The notes: generated by a model from the letters alone, not told the origin. 64,000 nucleotides of DNA from Hirundichthys speculiger (GCA_018398805.1 JAGFBZ010003034.1:445501-509500); one strand, 5' to 3'. Shown: positions 35,136 through 48,180, counted from the first letter of the stretch. Numbers and translations: made by a program.

Positions 35136-35796
35136 GAGCTTGGATTACAGGGACGTATCACTGCACACAGTAAGAAATCCATACACTAATCTGGCTTTTA
35201 ATTTGTACAAAAGGGCTGTTAGTAGTGTTTCATTCAATAGTTCTCAGTTATGGTTTCATCTTAGTAATCAGCATCACATCATGGAGTGAGGCCTTCAAAG
35301 CTCAGTATGAGATTACAAATTCATGTATGTTTTGGCTAACCTGTGAAACTGGAACTAATATCAGTAATTATCTCATTTGTTTCAGCTAACATGATGAAAA
35401 TCAAACACAATCTCAAAACTTGATATCCATTTATATCCGCTTTTTGTTTATACTTTTATTTCAGTAAGACATTTTCACAGTCAGCCAGTAGTGTCTGTTT
35501 TACAGAATCTCATGTTTACTGACTGAGCTGCTTTTTCTTCTAAATGGACCTGTGAGGAATAATTGCTTTGTCAAGAGGAGGAAGCCTGAAGAAACTTGAT
35601 AAAATAAAGCTTGGAAAAACAATGCAAAAATGAATACAAACAAGACATGTCTAATACAAACATACATATTAAACATGTACTATTTAATAGCACTCTTCAG
35701 ACAACCTGTGGGTGACGTTACAGAGGGTTTGTCCTGTTCATATACAGTGTCTAGTTCATCGCTGGCTGCAGTGGTCAGTCCCTGTAATCCAAGCTC
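35136..35796. repeat. Possible short TIR element
   Basis: A perfect 19-bp inverted repeat (GAGCTTGGATTACAGGGAC at 35136-35154, complement at 35778-35796) continues imperfectly inward (CACTGCA). No target duplication was seen. (ATG)n precedes the left arm. Confidence 0.45.
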
Positions 35797-35824
35797 CAGT
35801 GTTGGGCAAATTCACTTTCTAGAC

Positions 35825-35910
35825 CAGTGATTCCCAAAGATGTGGACCGCGGCCCACTGATGGGCCATCGCGGTACTGCAGGTGGGCCGTGAGAGGTCAT
35901 TAAAATTAAA
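35825..35910 (+). mobile_element. hAT-like terminal fragment 3
   Basis: Starts CAGTGATTCCCAAAGATG and continues with GGACCGCGGCCCACTG, a common fish hAT end. The matching right end was not found. Confidence 0.5.
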
Positions 35911-36174
35911 CAAATATGTTTTAAATCCTCGAATCTTTTTAAAATATGTTTTTAATTACTGTAAAATATTAACAACATGATTTAAAAACATCAAGAAGTA
36001 ACAAAACAAACCAATTAAGTGTTATACTACCGTCATCTTAAAGGTGGGGTAGGTGTTCTTTTTTGCAGCACTTTTTACAAAATTGCTTGAAAACCTTTTC
36101 ATATTCCCATTGCACCCACTGAAATAAAATGTTTGCAAAAAAAACGAAACTTTTGGTCCGGTCTAGAGGGTATA

Positions 36175-36365
36175 AAAAATATATTTCATAATAATAATTT
36201 TTTCATAACAATGGGAAATATTTCATAATAATACACATATATTTAATAATAATGGAAAATATTTAATAATAATAAACATGTTATTTCATAATAATGGGAA
36301 ACATTTCATAATAATGGATACATATTTCATAATAATAAACGCCTGCATTTCATAATAATAGACTC
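36175..36365. repeat. AT-rich degenerate tandem repeat
   Basis: About eight repeats of a unit based on ATTTCATAATAATGGGAAAT with variable spacing and imperfect units. Confidence 0.75.
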
Positions 36366-36609
36366 ATTTATTCATTGAATCATGACCCAAACGGGGCTCC
36401 ATAGTTGCCATGTTTGATTGCTTTCCAAAGATACATATTAGGCTCTATTAGGTTTGTGGTGTATTTTAAATCAGGTTCGCTGGAAACCTGGCACGGTTTT
36501 GATGGTGCGTGAACTTTGAAAGAGTCGTTCACACTGCCCAAATGAACTCGTTCACACCCGACGCTCGTCAAGGAGAAATAGAGCGAGTTCAGTTCACGTT
36601 CACACAAAA

Positions 36610-37200
36610 TATCTCTTCATCCAGACATTTTGGCAAACTATAGACCAATATCCAACCTTCCATTTATCTCTAAAATTCTGGAAAAAGTAGTTGCAAGCCA
36701 GTTAGGAGAACACCTGTATAGAAATGATCTATTTGAAGTTTTTCAGTCAGGTTTCAGAACACACAGCACAGAAACAGCGCTGATTAGAGTCACCAACAAC
36801 CTCCTTGTGGCCTCAGACAATGGATTAGTATCTGTACTTGTTCTGCTGGACCTCAGTGCTGCTTTTGATACCGTTGATCACAGCCTTTTGCTGCATAGAT
36901 TAGAGCACACTGTTGGAATTAAAGGGACAGCGTTAAACTGGTTTAAGTCATACTTATCTGACAGGTTCCAGTTTGTCCATGTTAATGACATTTCTTCTGC
37001 ACGGACAGTGGTCTGCTATGACGTCCCACACAGTTCAGTGCTGGGACTGATCCTTTTCACTTTATACATGCTGCCCTTGGGAAAAATTATTCAGAACCAC
37101 GGCATAAACTTTCAAAACCATTGGCCAGACTTCAAGGGTGTCCTTGATGACATTAAGAGCTGGATGTCCTCCAACTTTTTGCTTTAAAATTTGGATAAAT
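36610..37200 (+). pseudogene. L2-clade LINE reverse transcriptase fragment
   Basis: Reads NYRPISNLPFISKILEKV, SGFRTHSTETALIRVTNNLL, LVLLDLSAAFDTVDHSLLLH, and ALNWFKSYLSDRFQF, the finger and palm motifs of an L2 polymerase. The region that should carry the catalytic YADD is deleted: [17 protein letters not shown] jumps to DDIKSWMSSNFLL. The frame then stops. It is 5'-truncated and inactive. Confidence 0.9.
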
Positions 37201-37490
37201 CTGTCATGGTTTGCGGTGGACAGAAGGAGGACCAAAGAGCAGGAGTTCAAAAAAGCAAAAAGGTTTATTTCCAAAAACATATAAAGTTCAATGTTAAAAA
37301 CATAAATGTCCAAAATACAAAAATACAAAAACATAAACTTATCCTAATCAAAAGTGCAGGGAATCCAGGTGCAGGGAATCAGGGTAACGAGGGGAAGGAA
37401 ACAAAGCAGAAAACAATGGAGACAAGACAGACCTTTCAAAGTAAAACAGGAACCACTAAAGACAGGGAGAGATGCCAACTTGCCAACCTA
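37197..37490 (+). repeat. Interspersed repeat, copy 1
   Basis: Starts near TGTCATGGTTTGCGGTGG at the broken end of the L2 frame. The segment GCAGAAAACAATGGAGACA followed by CCACTAAAGACAGGGAGAG recurs almost unchanged at 46155-46230. Family not recognised. Confidence 0.65.
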
Positions 37491-37574
37491 GGGGTGTCCC
37501 AAACACTCCCTAGGAACGGATTTGCTGATTTTACGCTTCCTTCCCTTTCCTCCTCCAGTTCAATCCATAGTTAA

Positions 37575-38305
37575 TTAGGAGCACCTCATAACTGTAACTG
37601 TGCTCCATTTTTTTCCTGTAGTTTGTTGTGCTGTTTTGCCCCCCCCCCCCCTTTTTTTTTCTCCCTTTGTTCTGTATGTTTGCAGGCCAGAGTTTCCTGA
37701 GTTGAGTCCTGACTTGCAGTTCCATCCTCATTTACCTCCACCTGTGTGTTTAGATGTGTTCGAGGTACCGACTGACATGCTGACTGGCGATCTAGTCCTC
37801 TGACCGTCTCATCTCAATGCTGCTACCTACATCTGTTTATATAGTCATCTCTGTATTTCATATACTAACAATGAACCAGTCAGAATATATTTGCTGGAAT
37901 TCTTAGTGTTAAAGCTAATGGATAATAACTATTTATACATTTTGTCTAGTGTAGTGTTGCCAGGGTGTATCTGCTCTCCTCTCTCTGTCCCCATCCTGTC
38001 TCTGTCCTGTCTCCCCTCTCTTTTAATCCACTTTACCCAGCTGGCCTTCGGCAGGAAGGTCCCCCCTTGTGAGCCAAGTCCTGCTCAAGGTTTCGTTCCT
38101 CTTAAAGTGGAGTTTTTCCTTGCCACTGTTTGGCTTACCGTTTTTTTTTTTTTTTTACTTGCCATTATCCTTAATTAGGATTTAATATCATAATTTTAAT
38201 TAATGATATTTGCTTGGGGGTCATGCTCTGGGTCTCTGTAAAGCACCTAGAGACAATTGTCATTGTAACAGACACTATACAAATAAAATTGAATTGAATT
38301 GAAGT
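37575..38305 (+). repeat. L2-type LINE 3' UTR and tail
   Basis: Includes GAGTTGAGTCCTGACTTGCA, the phrase CCTGCTCAAGGTTTCGTTCC, AGAGACAATTGTCATTGTAA, and ends in AATAAAATTGAATTGAATTG, the usual 3' end of fish L2 elements. It probably belongs to the L2 body at 36610 and is separated from it by the repeat at 37197. Confidence 0.75.
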
Positions 38306-40195
38306 GAGGGGATTGTGTAACACCAGGGGCATTCTCAAAATTACTAGTCATCTTCTTAGAAAATATTGCAAAAATATTTTAAAAAATATTACAATCAAAG
38401 TGAGAAAATAGCTTAAAAGTAATGAATATTTGTTGATTAGTCAGATTGCTTCAGAAGTGAATTTAGATCTACCCACTTTTACCAAAAATATGGCAGACTT
38501 AATGTCTCAAAGTAAACCTAGTAATTCTGTAACACAACTAACGGTACACTAGTGGTAGGACTTTTTTCCACAGCAAGTTACTGTGGACACGTATTATTAT
38601 TTTCACAAGTAAAAATGCAAAAACCACACATCTAGAAATTGTGCATGGTTATTTCTTCTGTATTTAAATTTAGAGACATAATCTCGTGTGACAAAGACCA
38701 TGACTTGCAACCACCTGTCCTCCTGCTTCTACATATGGTAAGATGAGTGACAGTACTTCTGTCTAGTTCACAACCTTTTCACACACAAAGCCTTTGATGT
38801 GTAATGAAGTAGATATTTGGCATATCAGTGAGTCAACCACTCATCACATACTGAAACTCATCTGCAAATGTGGAGAGTGTTTCCAGTTGAATGCCTTCCT
38901 GTGGACACCTGAAGCTTTGGGCTTGATTGAACTTGCTCAGAACTTCCTGTCTGTCATATAAAATCATTATGATATAAAATGACCGTCTGCTTGATGACCA
39001 GACCAGATCTACAGCAACAGTATTAATATTACCTGTATTAATGTAGCCATAAAAACATCTGAATACACTAAGACTGTAAGATGAGAGAACTAGATAAATG
39101 CCAAAATAACACACATATACACGTTTTTGTCAAAGACGCTTCAGTAGGATGACTAAGGTGTCTCTATTCACCAACAAATCTTTCTGTCATATCTCAACCT
39201 GACTGACAAGTTGTATGTCCTTGTTTTGTACCTCCACAGTGAAGTCTGAGAAACCAAAAGGGTAGTTTGTAGCAGATTGAGGAGTCATGTCCTCTGTGTT
39301 GTGTCTGTTTTCTAGTTAGCTAGATGTCTAAGTGTTGACTGGAGCATTGTGTAGTTCTGTTGAGGATGTGGGACTGGTGGAAGGAGTCACAGTCTAGATT
39401 AGGTCTTTGGGGAGCGTGATTGTGCTGACTTTCTATGCAATTACTTCTGAAAAGAAGCTTCCTTGTAATTTATGTGAGTGACGTGAGTGTCCCTGTTGCG
39501 TTTTATTTATCCTGACACTGGATGAATGGTGACGGTAAATAGCTGGGTAATTACAGCATCCCCTGTAGACATTTTCATTCATCTTTATAAGATCCATAAT
39601 TGCACCTGTGATCCTTCATCTGAAAGCTGAGCTAAATTGTGTAGTTATCAGGATACTAGATGGCTTTTCTGTAACATGTAATTCTAGATAAATTTGAAGA
39701 GGTTATTTTATATTTTCTTTCTTTCTTGACTCATAATAGCTCTGTGCATATAAGAGGATCAAACTTCACAAAAAATAACAATTAAAAAATATTCCTCCTG
39801 AACAGCTGAAAAGTTCGTCTTCCAACATATTTCTGTAAATTCATCCTCTAAATCATCCCTGAACACATTCTTTTAATGCTCACACACAGAGGTCGAACTT
39901 ACACATTGCTACACAACTAGCAGCTGCCACCATTATGTCCTCACTGGGTCCTCTGATGTCACCGAAAACAAAAGATAAAAGCTGATTAAAATATCCAATG
40001 CTGTGCTACCATAAACAAAAACAGAAACACAAGAAAAAAAAGAAATAGTGAGGTCTTCAGAAATAACTGCTTTTCTACAGTATTTAGCCATAGAACGTAA
40101 TCTAATCTTCATCTGAGTAACAATATCATACAAAAACAATGTGCTCAGGCTGATAACACATAAACATTTCTAGTGTTTATAGTGAAGACACCTTT
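38306..40195. other. Intergenic, no gene recognised
   Basis: AT-rich unique-looking sequence. Open frames are short and do not resemble known proteins. A stretch around 39470-39660 looks like a possible conserved noncoding element (see findings). Confidence 0.4.
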
Positions 40196-40199
40196 TTAG

Positions 40200-41080
40200 T
40201 ACTGTGGCTAATCTTCTTAACCTTAGCGCAGCCAAGATGACTCAAAAGGCATAATGCAGAATCCTCATGGAGGTTAAGAAAAACCCACAAGTCTTAAAAG
40301 CCTTAAAACAACTCTGGAACTGGCAAATATCTCAATTTATGAGTCAATCATAGATATTCCATTGAGGGCTGATGAACTCAAGGTTTAATTGTTTGTGAAG
40401 AATATTCAGTATCATGTGCGGTACAACAAGAGCAGTAGAGCACAGCTACCAACCTGTCATCATCCATCATCCCAGTGGTTTAGTACGGTGGAGGGAGCAT
40501 CTTGATTTGTCAAGCTTTGTGCTTCAGGGCGCAGAGGTCAAAAATCACTCACCATCATCAAGAAGAAGATGAAATTCCAAGTTTACCAAAAGTAACTTGG
40601 TAAACTTGGTGTCTGTCTGGCAGCTGAGGTTTAGAAGTTGAGGGATACAGCAGGACACGGACCCAAAGCATCAAAGTAATTCCACCACAGATTGGTGCTG
40701 GAAAAACAACAACAACAACAAAAAAAAACACCTTTTTGAGTAGCCCAGTCAGCCAATCTTAACACAATAGACATGCAGTGGAGTGACCTCAAAAGAGTTG
40801 TAAACACCAGGACATCCTACAAATGTGTCTGAGATGAAGCATTTCTGAAAAGAGAAATGGTTAAAAATACTTCCTGGACTCCTCCAGAGCTGCTGAAAGC
40901 GCTTGCTAACAAAGAAGGTTTGACCAGCTGTAAACACCAAAGGTCCACTTACTTTTTCCTCCACCACGGTGAGTGTTCAATGGATATGTTCAACACAGAC
41001 ACGAGAAATTAGAAATGTTTCTGGGTTATCAGATTAAGACCATTTCATTTGTCTGCGTCTTAGATTAATGCAAAACAAAC
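40200..41080 (+). pseudogene. Decayed Tc1-like transposon
   Basis: The order of phrases matches a Tc1 transposase and its 3' flank: GTGGTTTAGTACGGTGGAGG, GCAGGACACGGACCCAAAGC, then AGTAGCCCAGTCAGCC with GTGGAGTGACCTCAAAAGAG, and CCACTTACTTTTTCCTCCAC near the 3' end. Multiple stops and frameshifts; terminal repeats not resolved. Confidence 0.6.
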
Positions 41081-43015
41081 AAACAAACAAAAAACCTGAC
41101 AGCTCCAAGAGGTTTACATGCTTTTTCTTTTCACTATATGACTGCATTGATATAATTTGATATTAAAGACTAGATATGTAATTTCCCCCATGAAGAGCTA
41201 CATGGGGGTTTGGTAAGGTTTATTCATCGCTATTTGCTTTTTATCTAATTTAATCCTGATTAATGTTCATGGGGTATTAAAGGTTACATTATGCAATTAA
41301 AGTTAAAAATCCGATCCCGACCTGAGGGCAGTGTATCATCCTCTTGTCATTCTGGACCGAGCTTAAGTCATTGGTAAATATACAATAGTTGTAAGTGTTG
41401 AACTATTCCTCTGATTGAAAGCTAGCATTAAGTCAGTGGTATGATATTCAATACAAATGCAATAACCAACCAAAATGTTTCTATAAATAGATATTTTTTT
41501 CAATTATTTTAAATGCCTGTCCTGTTTATTTTTCAGGTTTTGTCCTTCCGCCTCCCAAAGTCAATGAGGCAAACTTAGACAAATGTAATCCTTGTTGTTT
41601 TCTCTCTGTGGTCTATGGCTTCTCCACCCTAGTTTCCTCCTCTGTACTTTTCTCCCCAGGTAAATAACTGAGAGGCCAGCTGCACCAAGGCGTGTGCTGC
41701 TTGTTTTGGCTGGAGGCCGGCGGTATTCAGGTTGGATATTTGTTGTGTGGGTTACTGCACTGTTACAGCTCAGGCCTGTCTGAAAAAGACCGAGCCATGC
41801 AGAGAGACAGGCAGAGACAGGAAACTTGTCTGGACTTGCCACACAACACACAACAACCACACAACACTTCATACAACAGAAGGAGTGAGTTGGGTAATGT
41901 GAGGCACCCTGAGGCAGTGTGTGTAATGTGTCTGCTCTATCTTTTACTGCATGACATCAGATAATGCGACGTTAGCTCCTCTGAGTAAACTAGTAGATCA
42001 CTGCTGATGTATGGGGGAACTCCTCACTGCCAGCAACTTTTTCCTGGACTCAACAGAGAACTGAAGTGCTGCTCTTAACTATGATTTTAAAGCACTTGAA
42101 GCCATACCAACTAAAGGGCCACTTACTTTGCTGTTCTGACGTTTTGATGATTGTCATGGAATCACAAAAATTCAAATTTCTATCACTTTGCACTTTGAAG
42201 GTTTCTCATCAATGTACTCTTGAAGACTATTTCACAGCCTTATAGAGCAGCTTCCATTTAGTGTTACCATATCAACTTGTTCTGGAGCTTTCCACTTGTT
42301 GCTAACTGGTGTAGACAGTATGCTGTTTGAGCTTTCAACAATATTTAAACTTTTAGAGTCATATATTGTACTTTATCTCGTATCTGACACCTTTGTTCAC
42401 ACTGTAAGATTTTTTTTAAATCTAAAATATTTAGTATGTTACACTTGTATAGTATTAGGTATTACTCTTCATGAGTAGCATTAAGCTGGTTAACAATGTA
42501 GAGAAAACTTTTCAGATCTTGTTGAGGTCTTCAAAAGCAATTATTTCTTCTGCATTTCTTTCATTTAGTGTTTTTCAAAGTCCTGTTAATGCTTAGGCTA
42601 ATTATCTGAACGTTCAAGCTGTATGGCAGTTCCACATTGTTTCATTTCAAGTCACAGGATCCGAACCTCCCTGTGGTTAAGCCATTCACTTGCATCTTAA
42701 CCCTACTGGTGAGTGTGAGTCCGCGTCAAAATTCATATAAAAGCCATTTGTTACAATTTTATCAATTGTATACTTTTGAGAATAGATAATGTGAAAGCAT
42801 GTCCAACATGATCCATGTTAGAGTCCTTTGGGATTAGCCTTACCTAAAAATTGGTCAAAAGGTTCAAATATGGGGAAGAATTGAGACTGTATTAGGAAAA
42901 GAGCAAGGGAAAATGACCTTTCAGTGAGATGGTTGTGCTGCTAAGGGACAAATTAAACAACATGGATCCATAAGCGAATCCCTGAACCCAATGCATTACC
43001 TTCACTGAGATTCAT
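41081..43015. other. Intergenic, no gene recognised
   Basis: No coding exon, RNA gene or clear repeat. A minus-strand frame of about 100 codons at 41561-41872 has no recognisable motif and is probably chance. Confidence 0.4.
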
Positions 43016-43020
43016 CAACA

Positions 43021-43165
43021 TTCATCCATCCATCCATCCATCCACTATTATCTATGCCTGCTTAATCCTCTGCAGGGTCACAAAGATCTGCTGGAGCCTA
43101 TCCCAGCTGTCTTCAGGCGAAAGGCAGGAGTACACCCTGGACAGGTCATCAGTCCATCGCTTCAA
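43021..43165 (-). repeat. RTE/Rex-type LINE 3' tail, minus strand
   Basis: (CATC)n then CTGGAGCCTATCCCAGCTGT and CACCCTGGACAGGTCATCAG, the complement of the common fish LINE tail that ends in (GGAT)n. Related copies at 44640 and 52735. Confidence 0.65.
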
Positions 43166-43639
43166 CGCATCACTTCAGCATCTTACTCAATCCAAAATAT
43201 TTTTGCACTTTACAAAAGTTAAAACTTAAAAAAAAACCCCAGGAAACTCACAAACAGTTCTGCAGTGGTGTGTTTAATATCTTCGACTTGACAAAGTAGT
43301 ACTTGCATTCAAAACCTAGACTTAAATGTTAGTGTGCATGGTGCCTGCCAACAAACACAACTTTGGTGCTTGCAGGATATTTGCAGTATGGCAAATAAAG
43401 AAACCCGGTTACCAAAAAATTAATATTGTACTTGATGTCATACTGTGTTCAATTACTTCTTTCCCTCCTTTTCAAAATAATAGCACATAATAGCAGTATG
43501 TTTTTAAAAAAAAGTGAGTTAAGCTCAAATTCCTTATTTGAATTTCACTTTTTATTATTATTATTTTTTTTATAAATGTCCATATACACATATGCTTTGG
43601 GCAAAGCAGATCCCAATCTGGTTTATCTCTCCTCAACTA

Positions 43640-44557
43640 ATGAACCTATTGTTCCAGAGGCAACCTGTAATCGAAAGATCTGTTAGGAGGTGGTCACAGG
43701 AAGCTGGAGAAACTGCAGGGGTGTTTTAAGGCTACAGACTGGGATACACGAGTCACACGGAGATGACATCAATGCCATGACTGAGCTTGTGACTGACTAT
43801 ATTAACTTCTGTGTGGACAAACCATCACCACCAGAATAGTAAGTTGCTTTGCCAATATCAAACCCTGGATCACCAGTAACCTGAAAAAGCTCCTCAACAA
43901 GAAAAATAGAGCCTTCAGGGAGGGAGACAGCAAATTATTGAGATCAGTATAAAAACAACCAAAAGACAAGATTAGAGACAACATGAAAGGTGTACAGGAG
44001 AAATCTGGAGAACAAGCTTTAGCTAAACAAAATAAGAGACGTGTGGTCAGAGATGAAGAAGATCACAGGCATCAAGCAGAAGAGGATCAGACAGAAGGAA
44101 GTCTGGACAGAGCAAATGAACTGAACACATTCTTCAACAGCTTCAGTTTGGAGACAAGATAGCATCCCCTTCTCCTGCCCCTAGGGAAACAGATCTCCCA
44201 CCTTCCCTTGACCCACAGCTTCCCTGTCACATCTCAGTTGTTTCATTTTCCATGGATCTTGCTGCTGCTCCATTGTTGTCTCCAACTACATCAGGAGATG
44301 CTGGGCCCCCCTCCAAGTCCTCTTCCTGTCTGTCTGTCTCTAGCAGTCAGGTGTAGAGGCAGTTGGAGAGACTTGATCCAGAACAAGGCTGCTGGTCCAG
44401 ATGGTGTCAGCCCCAGAGTCTTGAAAGACCAGCTTTGTGCGATTCTACAGCATCTCTTCATCAGCCTGAACCAGAAGGTGGTTCTGGTGCTGTGGAAGAC
44501 ATCCTGCCTTGTTCCAGTACCAGAAGGATCTCATCCATCTTCTCCCAAGTACTATAG

Positions 44558-44560
<3 letters not shown>
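43640..44560 (+). pseudogene. Rex1-like LINE fragment (linker and early reverse transcriptase)
   Basis: In broken frames: VRRWSQEAGE, ATDWDTRVT, PWITSNLKKLLNKKNRAFRE, then KAAGPDGVSPRVLKDQL and TSCLVPVPE with PKYYR. This is the order expected after the endonuclease of a Rex1/CR1-like LINE. Many stops. It ends at an (AT)n microsatellite. Confidence 0.7.
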
Positions 44561-44569
<9 letters not shown>

Positions 44570-44611
<42 letters not shown>

Positions 44612-44622
44612 ATATATATATA
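44570..44622. repeat. (AT)n microsatellite
   Basis: Long alternating A/T with a few interruptions. Confidence 0.95.
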
Positions 44623-44639
44623 TGTTTATAGTGTTAGGT

Positions 44640-44835
44640 TAATTGATAATTCTAAATTGCCCTTAGGAATGAATGTGAGTGTGAGTGGTTGTTTGTCTGT
44701 ATGTGTGGCCCTGCGATGGACTGGCGACCTGTCCAGGGTGAACCCCTGCCTTTCGCCCGTAGACAGCTGGGATAGGCTCCAGCAGATCCCCGTGACCCTT
44801 CAAGGATGAAACGGGTATAGAAAATGGATGGATGT
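44640..44835 (+). repeat. RTE/Rex-type LINE 3' tail, plus strand
   Basis: CTGCGATGGACTGGCGACC, CAGGGTGAACCCCTGCC, AGCTGGGATAGGCTCCAGC and GAAAATGGATGGATG, the standard plus-strand version of this tail. Confidence 0.75.
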
Positions 44836-45180
44836 TTATAGTATATGTGACCATATGTATGTGTGTTCCATTCCTATTTGTTTGATGTACGATGGTGAGA
44901 TTAACTGTTTACGAGTTGTATCATTTTAATCATTTGGCATTGTCAATTTTTTTTCAAATTTTTAGGGATTTCCAATGAGACTCTGATATTCCTGAATAAA
45001 TATAAGGTGAGAAAATGTCGAATAGTAAGTGTGGTTGAAGTCCCCAGAGGTAGTGGCAACTGCAGGGGGGCACTGTGTCTTTCGCCTAACAACTGTAGCG
45101 ATGATGTCACTTTCAGCGAGTAGCACAGGTGAACCCTCGCAGTAGTAGTAGCAGCAGCATGGATAGAAACCTATATCCAA

Positions 45181-45226
45181 ATGTTGCACTTTTGGATATA
45201 GAAACCTATATCCAAAAGTGCAACAT
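45181..45226. repeat. Perfect hairpin, 20-bp arms
   Basis: ATGTTGCACTTTTGGATATA at 45181-45200 and its exact complement at 45207-45226, separated by GAAACC. The phrase GATAGAAACCTATATCC also occurs directly upstream at about 45160-45177. Confidence 0.95.
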
Positions 45227-45882
45227 CTGGAGTACTGAGGAGGTCCTTCACAGTCACATGCCCAAGATTACATTGTCATTTGTTAACAAGCAAATGACAA
45301 ACACTTCTGTCGGTCTGTCTGAAGTCCAGATAATGTCCCTGGAGCCATATTTTGAAAAACATGATACTCCCCCTCCTATCATTGATGCACGGTTTCTGTG
45401 GTAGCCAACACAAGGAGCTGATGTAAACAAACTGCACTCAATGGAAGGTGGTGAACTGGCTTTGCTACTGTTGCGTATGGTAATGGGGAAAACCAGTACA
45501 AATTTTCTAGAAGTTACTCATAAGTGCCAGAGGTGAATGACGGTTTTATTTTAGCATACATCTACGGACTGTTGGTCTTTCACTTCTGTCGCTCTGGTGG
45601 GTGTAGTTGCTGGCTGTGATGTGTTGCAAATGAATTAAATAACTTAGAAATTCTATTTGAGCAACCAACATTTAGCTTAAGACATATCTGAAAACCCAAT
45701 TGGAGTTGTCTTTGAGATCACCTATTAGGGTTATTTGAAAAAAAAAAATCACAAAGAAATAATGAGATTACATTTGGTTAAACATTCTTTGCTATCATGG
45801 GCTCTCTAAAGTGTTCAGCTGGCATATCAGAGTTGAAATAAACCTAACTTAGTTTTAATGGTGTAAATGAACTGATTTCATC

Positions 45883-46270
45883 TTAATTGTTATGTTCGAG
45901 TTTGAGGGAGGATTTAGGGAAGAGGGAGGAAAAGGATTTATTTTAAGAGAAAACACAAAAATCCAAACTTGTCTAAATGTCCAAAACCAGGGTGACGAGA
46001 GTGGAGACCAGAGAGGAACAGGCAAGACTGCAAACCACCAAACATCCCACAAAGACTAATGGACCCACGCAGACAAGGGAAAAGACAAGACTTGAATACA
46101 CAGAGGAACAAATGAGAGGCAGGTGCAGGGAATCAAGGTAACGAGAGGAGGAAGCAAAGCAGAAAACAATGAAGACAAGACAGACCTTTCAAAGTAAAAC
46201 AGGAACCACTAAAGACAGGGAGAGACGCCAACTTGACACACACAGGGCTGCCATGGCCGACCAGGCCATG
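45883..46270 (+). repeat. Interspersed repeat, copy 2
   Basis: Shares a long 3' segment with 37360-37480 (AGGTGCAGGGAATCA to CAGGGAGAGACGCCAACTTG) and ends near GCCATGGCCGACCAGGC. Same unclassified family as copy 1. Confidence 0.65.
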
Positions 46271-47089
46271 ACATTAATCTTGTTCTACAGTAGCAATTAT
46301 ATTTGTGATATCTGTTCAGCTTTCTTATTGTACTTGGTGCCAACTGAGCTGGATAACCTCAGATAATTAAAACAGAACTCAAACAGTTTGGTTCCTGCTA
46401 AACTGGCTCGTTAATCTCAGCCTTTGGTGTTCCAAGACTGACTCACTGTAAAGTCTCACTTTAAAGAGAAAACATTTTAAGGCAAGTATAAATTTGCTCA
46501 TGTGCTTTCTGCAATGCCCTACCTGTCTGTTGACAGGTAGGGCCAACCACCCAACCACCCACATCAGAGGACTGAGTAACAAGGAAATGGTTGTGGGATG
46601 GTCCTCATGTTTAAATAGATAGACATAACCTGTTTTAACACAGGCAGAAGAGGTTATCCACCTATATAAAACTATATATACATAATGGCTTATAAACTAT
46701 AAACCATTATGTAACATCCATTTAACTAGTCATGCTCTGACTTGTTGCAGAGCTGGTGGGACTGACCGTCTCTGGTTTCTGACACTTCCACACGTTGCTC
46801 TTGTTGAGTCCTGTTCTGGAGGGCTCACTGTGTAAAGAGACAAACCTGCATTTAGTCAGCTGGAAGTCAACATGACTCCTCGTATTATATTTAAACTCCT
46901 AAAGCAGACATATTTAGGCAGTTTAAGGGGAAACAAAGTTTATATAGCCGCTTTATTACCTCTTCAACTGTTGAGTTGGGGTGTGAACAGAGGAGTGACC
47001 CGTGAAGCATGCATGAAATTAAGCACATGCATGAGGATCTATTGTGATGAAATTGAGGTAGAAATGCATGATCTTGACTGATCTGTGCT

Positions 47090-48180
47090 TCCTGTTTCTT
47101 CCTGAATTTGATTTTTTTTTTTTTTTGGAAACCATGAATGCTGTGTCCTCCAGACTAAAGAGGAGACGGGCCATTTAGCCTGTTTTCAGCAGACAGTTCA
47201 AACGCCTGCCTGCCTGATGATATGGGGTTGCATTAGTGTTAATGGGTGGGCATCTTACACACCTTTAAAGGCACCATCAATGCTGAAGAGTACAAAGAGG
47301 TTTTAGAGCTACATATGCTTCCATCCAGATAACGTCTCTTTTAGGGAAGGCCTTGCATATTTCAGCAAAACAATGCTAAGCCACATACTGAAACCATCAT
47401 AACAGCACTCAGACTCTTCACAGGAGAAGAATCTGGGTGTTGAACTGGCCTGCCTGCAGTCCAGACATTTCACTAACAGAAAGTTTTTTGTGCATCATAA
47501 AAAGTAAAAATCTAAGAATGAAGGCCCAGGTTTACGAAGGCCTAGATAAGCAGCTAGAATCCTGCATCAGACAAGAAATGGACAAAAGTCCTCTCCAAAA
47601 ACTCCAGCAACTGGTCTTCTCACCTCCCAGATGTTTACAGACAGTTGTTAAATCAAGAGGGGATCATACACAATGGTAAACATCATTCCAACTCTTTTGG
47701 TTGTATCTTCTAAGTCATTGTAGTTTTATGTTTAAGACCATTTTTCTGAATTTTTTGCACAATTTTTAGACACATTTTGTCGCAGATTGGTGAACCTCTC
47801 CCAATCTTTACATCCCGAGAGGCTCTGCCTCTCTGAAATGCTCCTTTTATATCCGGTCACGTTACCGACCTGTTGCCAGTTAACCTAATTAGTAGTCAAA
47901 TGCTTCTTCATTTATTTTTGATTTGTGTCAGATTCTTTTTAGCCTTTTGTGGGCCCTGTTCCAGCTGTTTTTAGATGTGTTGCTGCCATCAATGTCAAAA
48001 ATGAGTTAGCATTTTCCATGAAATAGGTAAAATGTCTTAGTTTTAACACCTGATAATGTCCTTTATGCTCTTATGGGAATTAAATATGGGTTAATTAGAT
48101 TGGCAAAATTATTGAATTCTGTAATTACCAGTATTTACATTTTACACAGCATCCCAACCTTTCTGGAAATGGGGTTGTAA
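47090..48180 (+). pseudogene. Decayed mariner-like transposon
   Basis: The sequence matches the second half of a fish mariner: GGAAACCATGAATGCTGTGT, ATATGGGGTTGCATTAGTG, LHTFKGTINAEEYKEVLELH, CIFQQNNAKPHTETIITAL, and WPACSPDISLTE in place of WPxxSPDLxPIE. It has in-frame stops. The right end is visible at 48150-48178 (CCCAACCTTTCTGGAAATGG, then GGTTGTA). The left end was not found. Confidence 0.75.
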
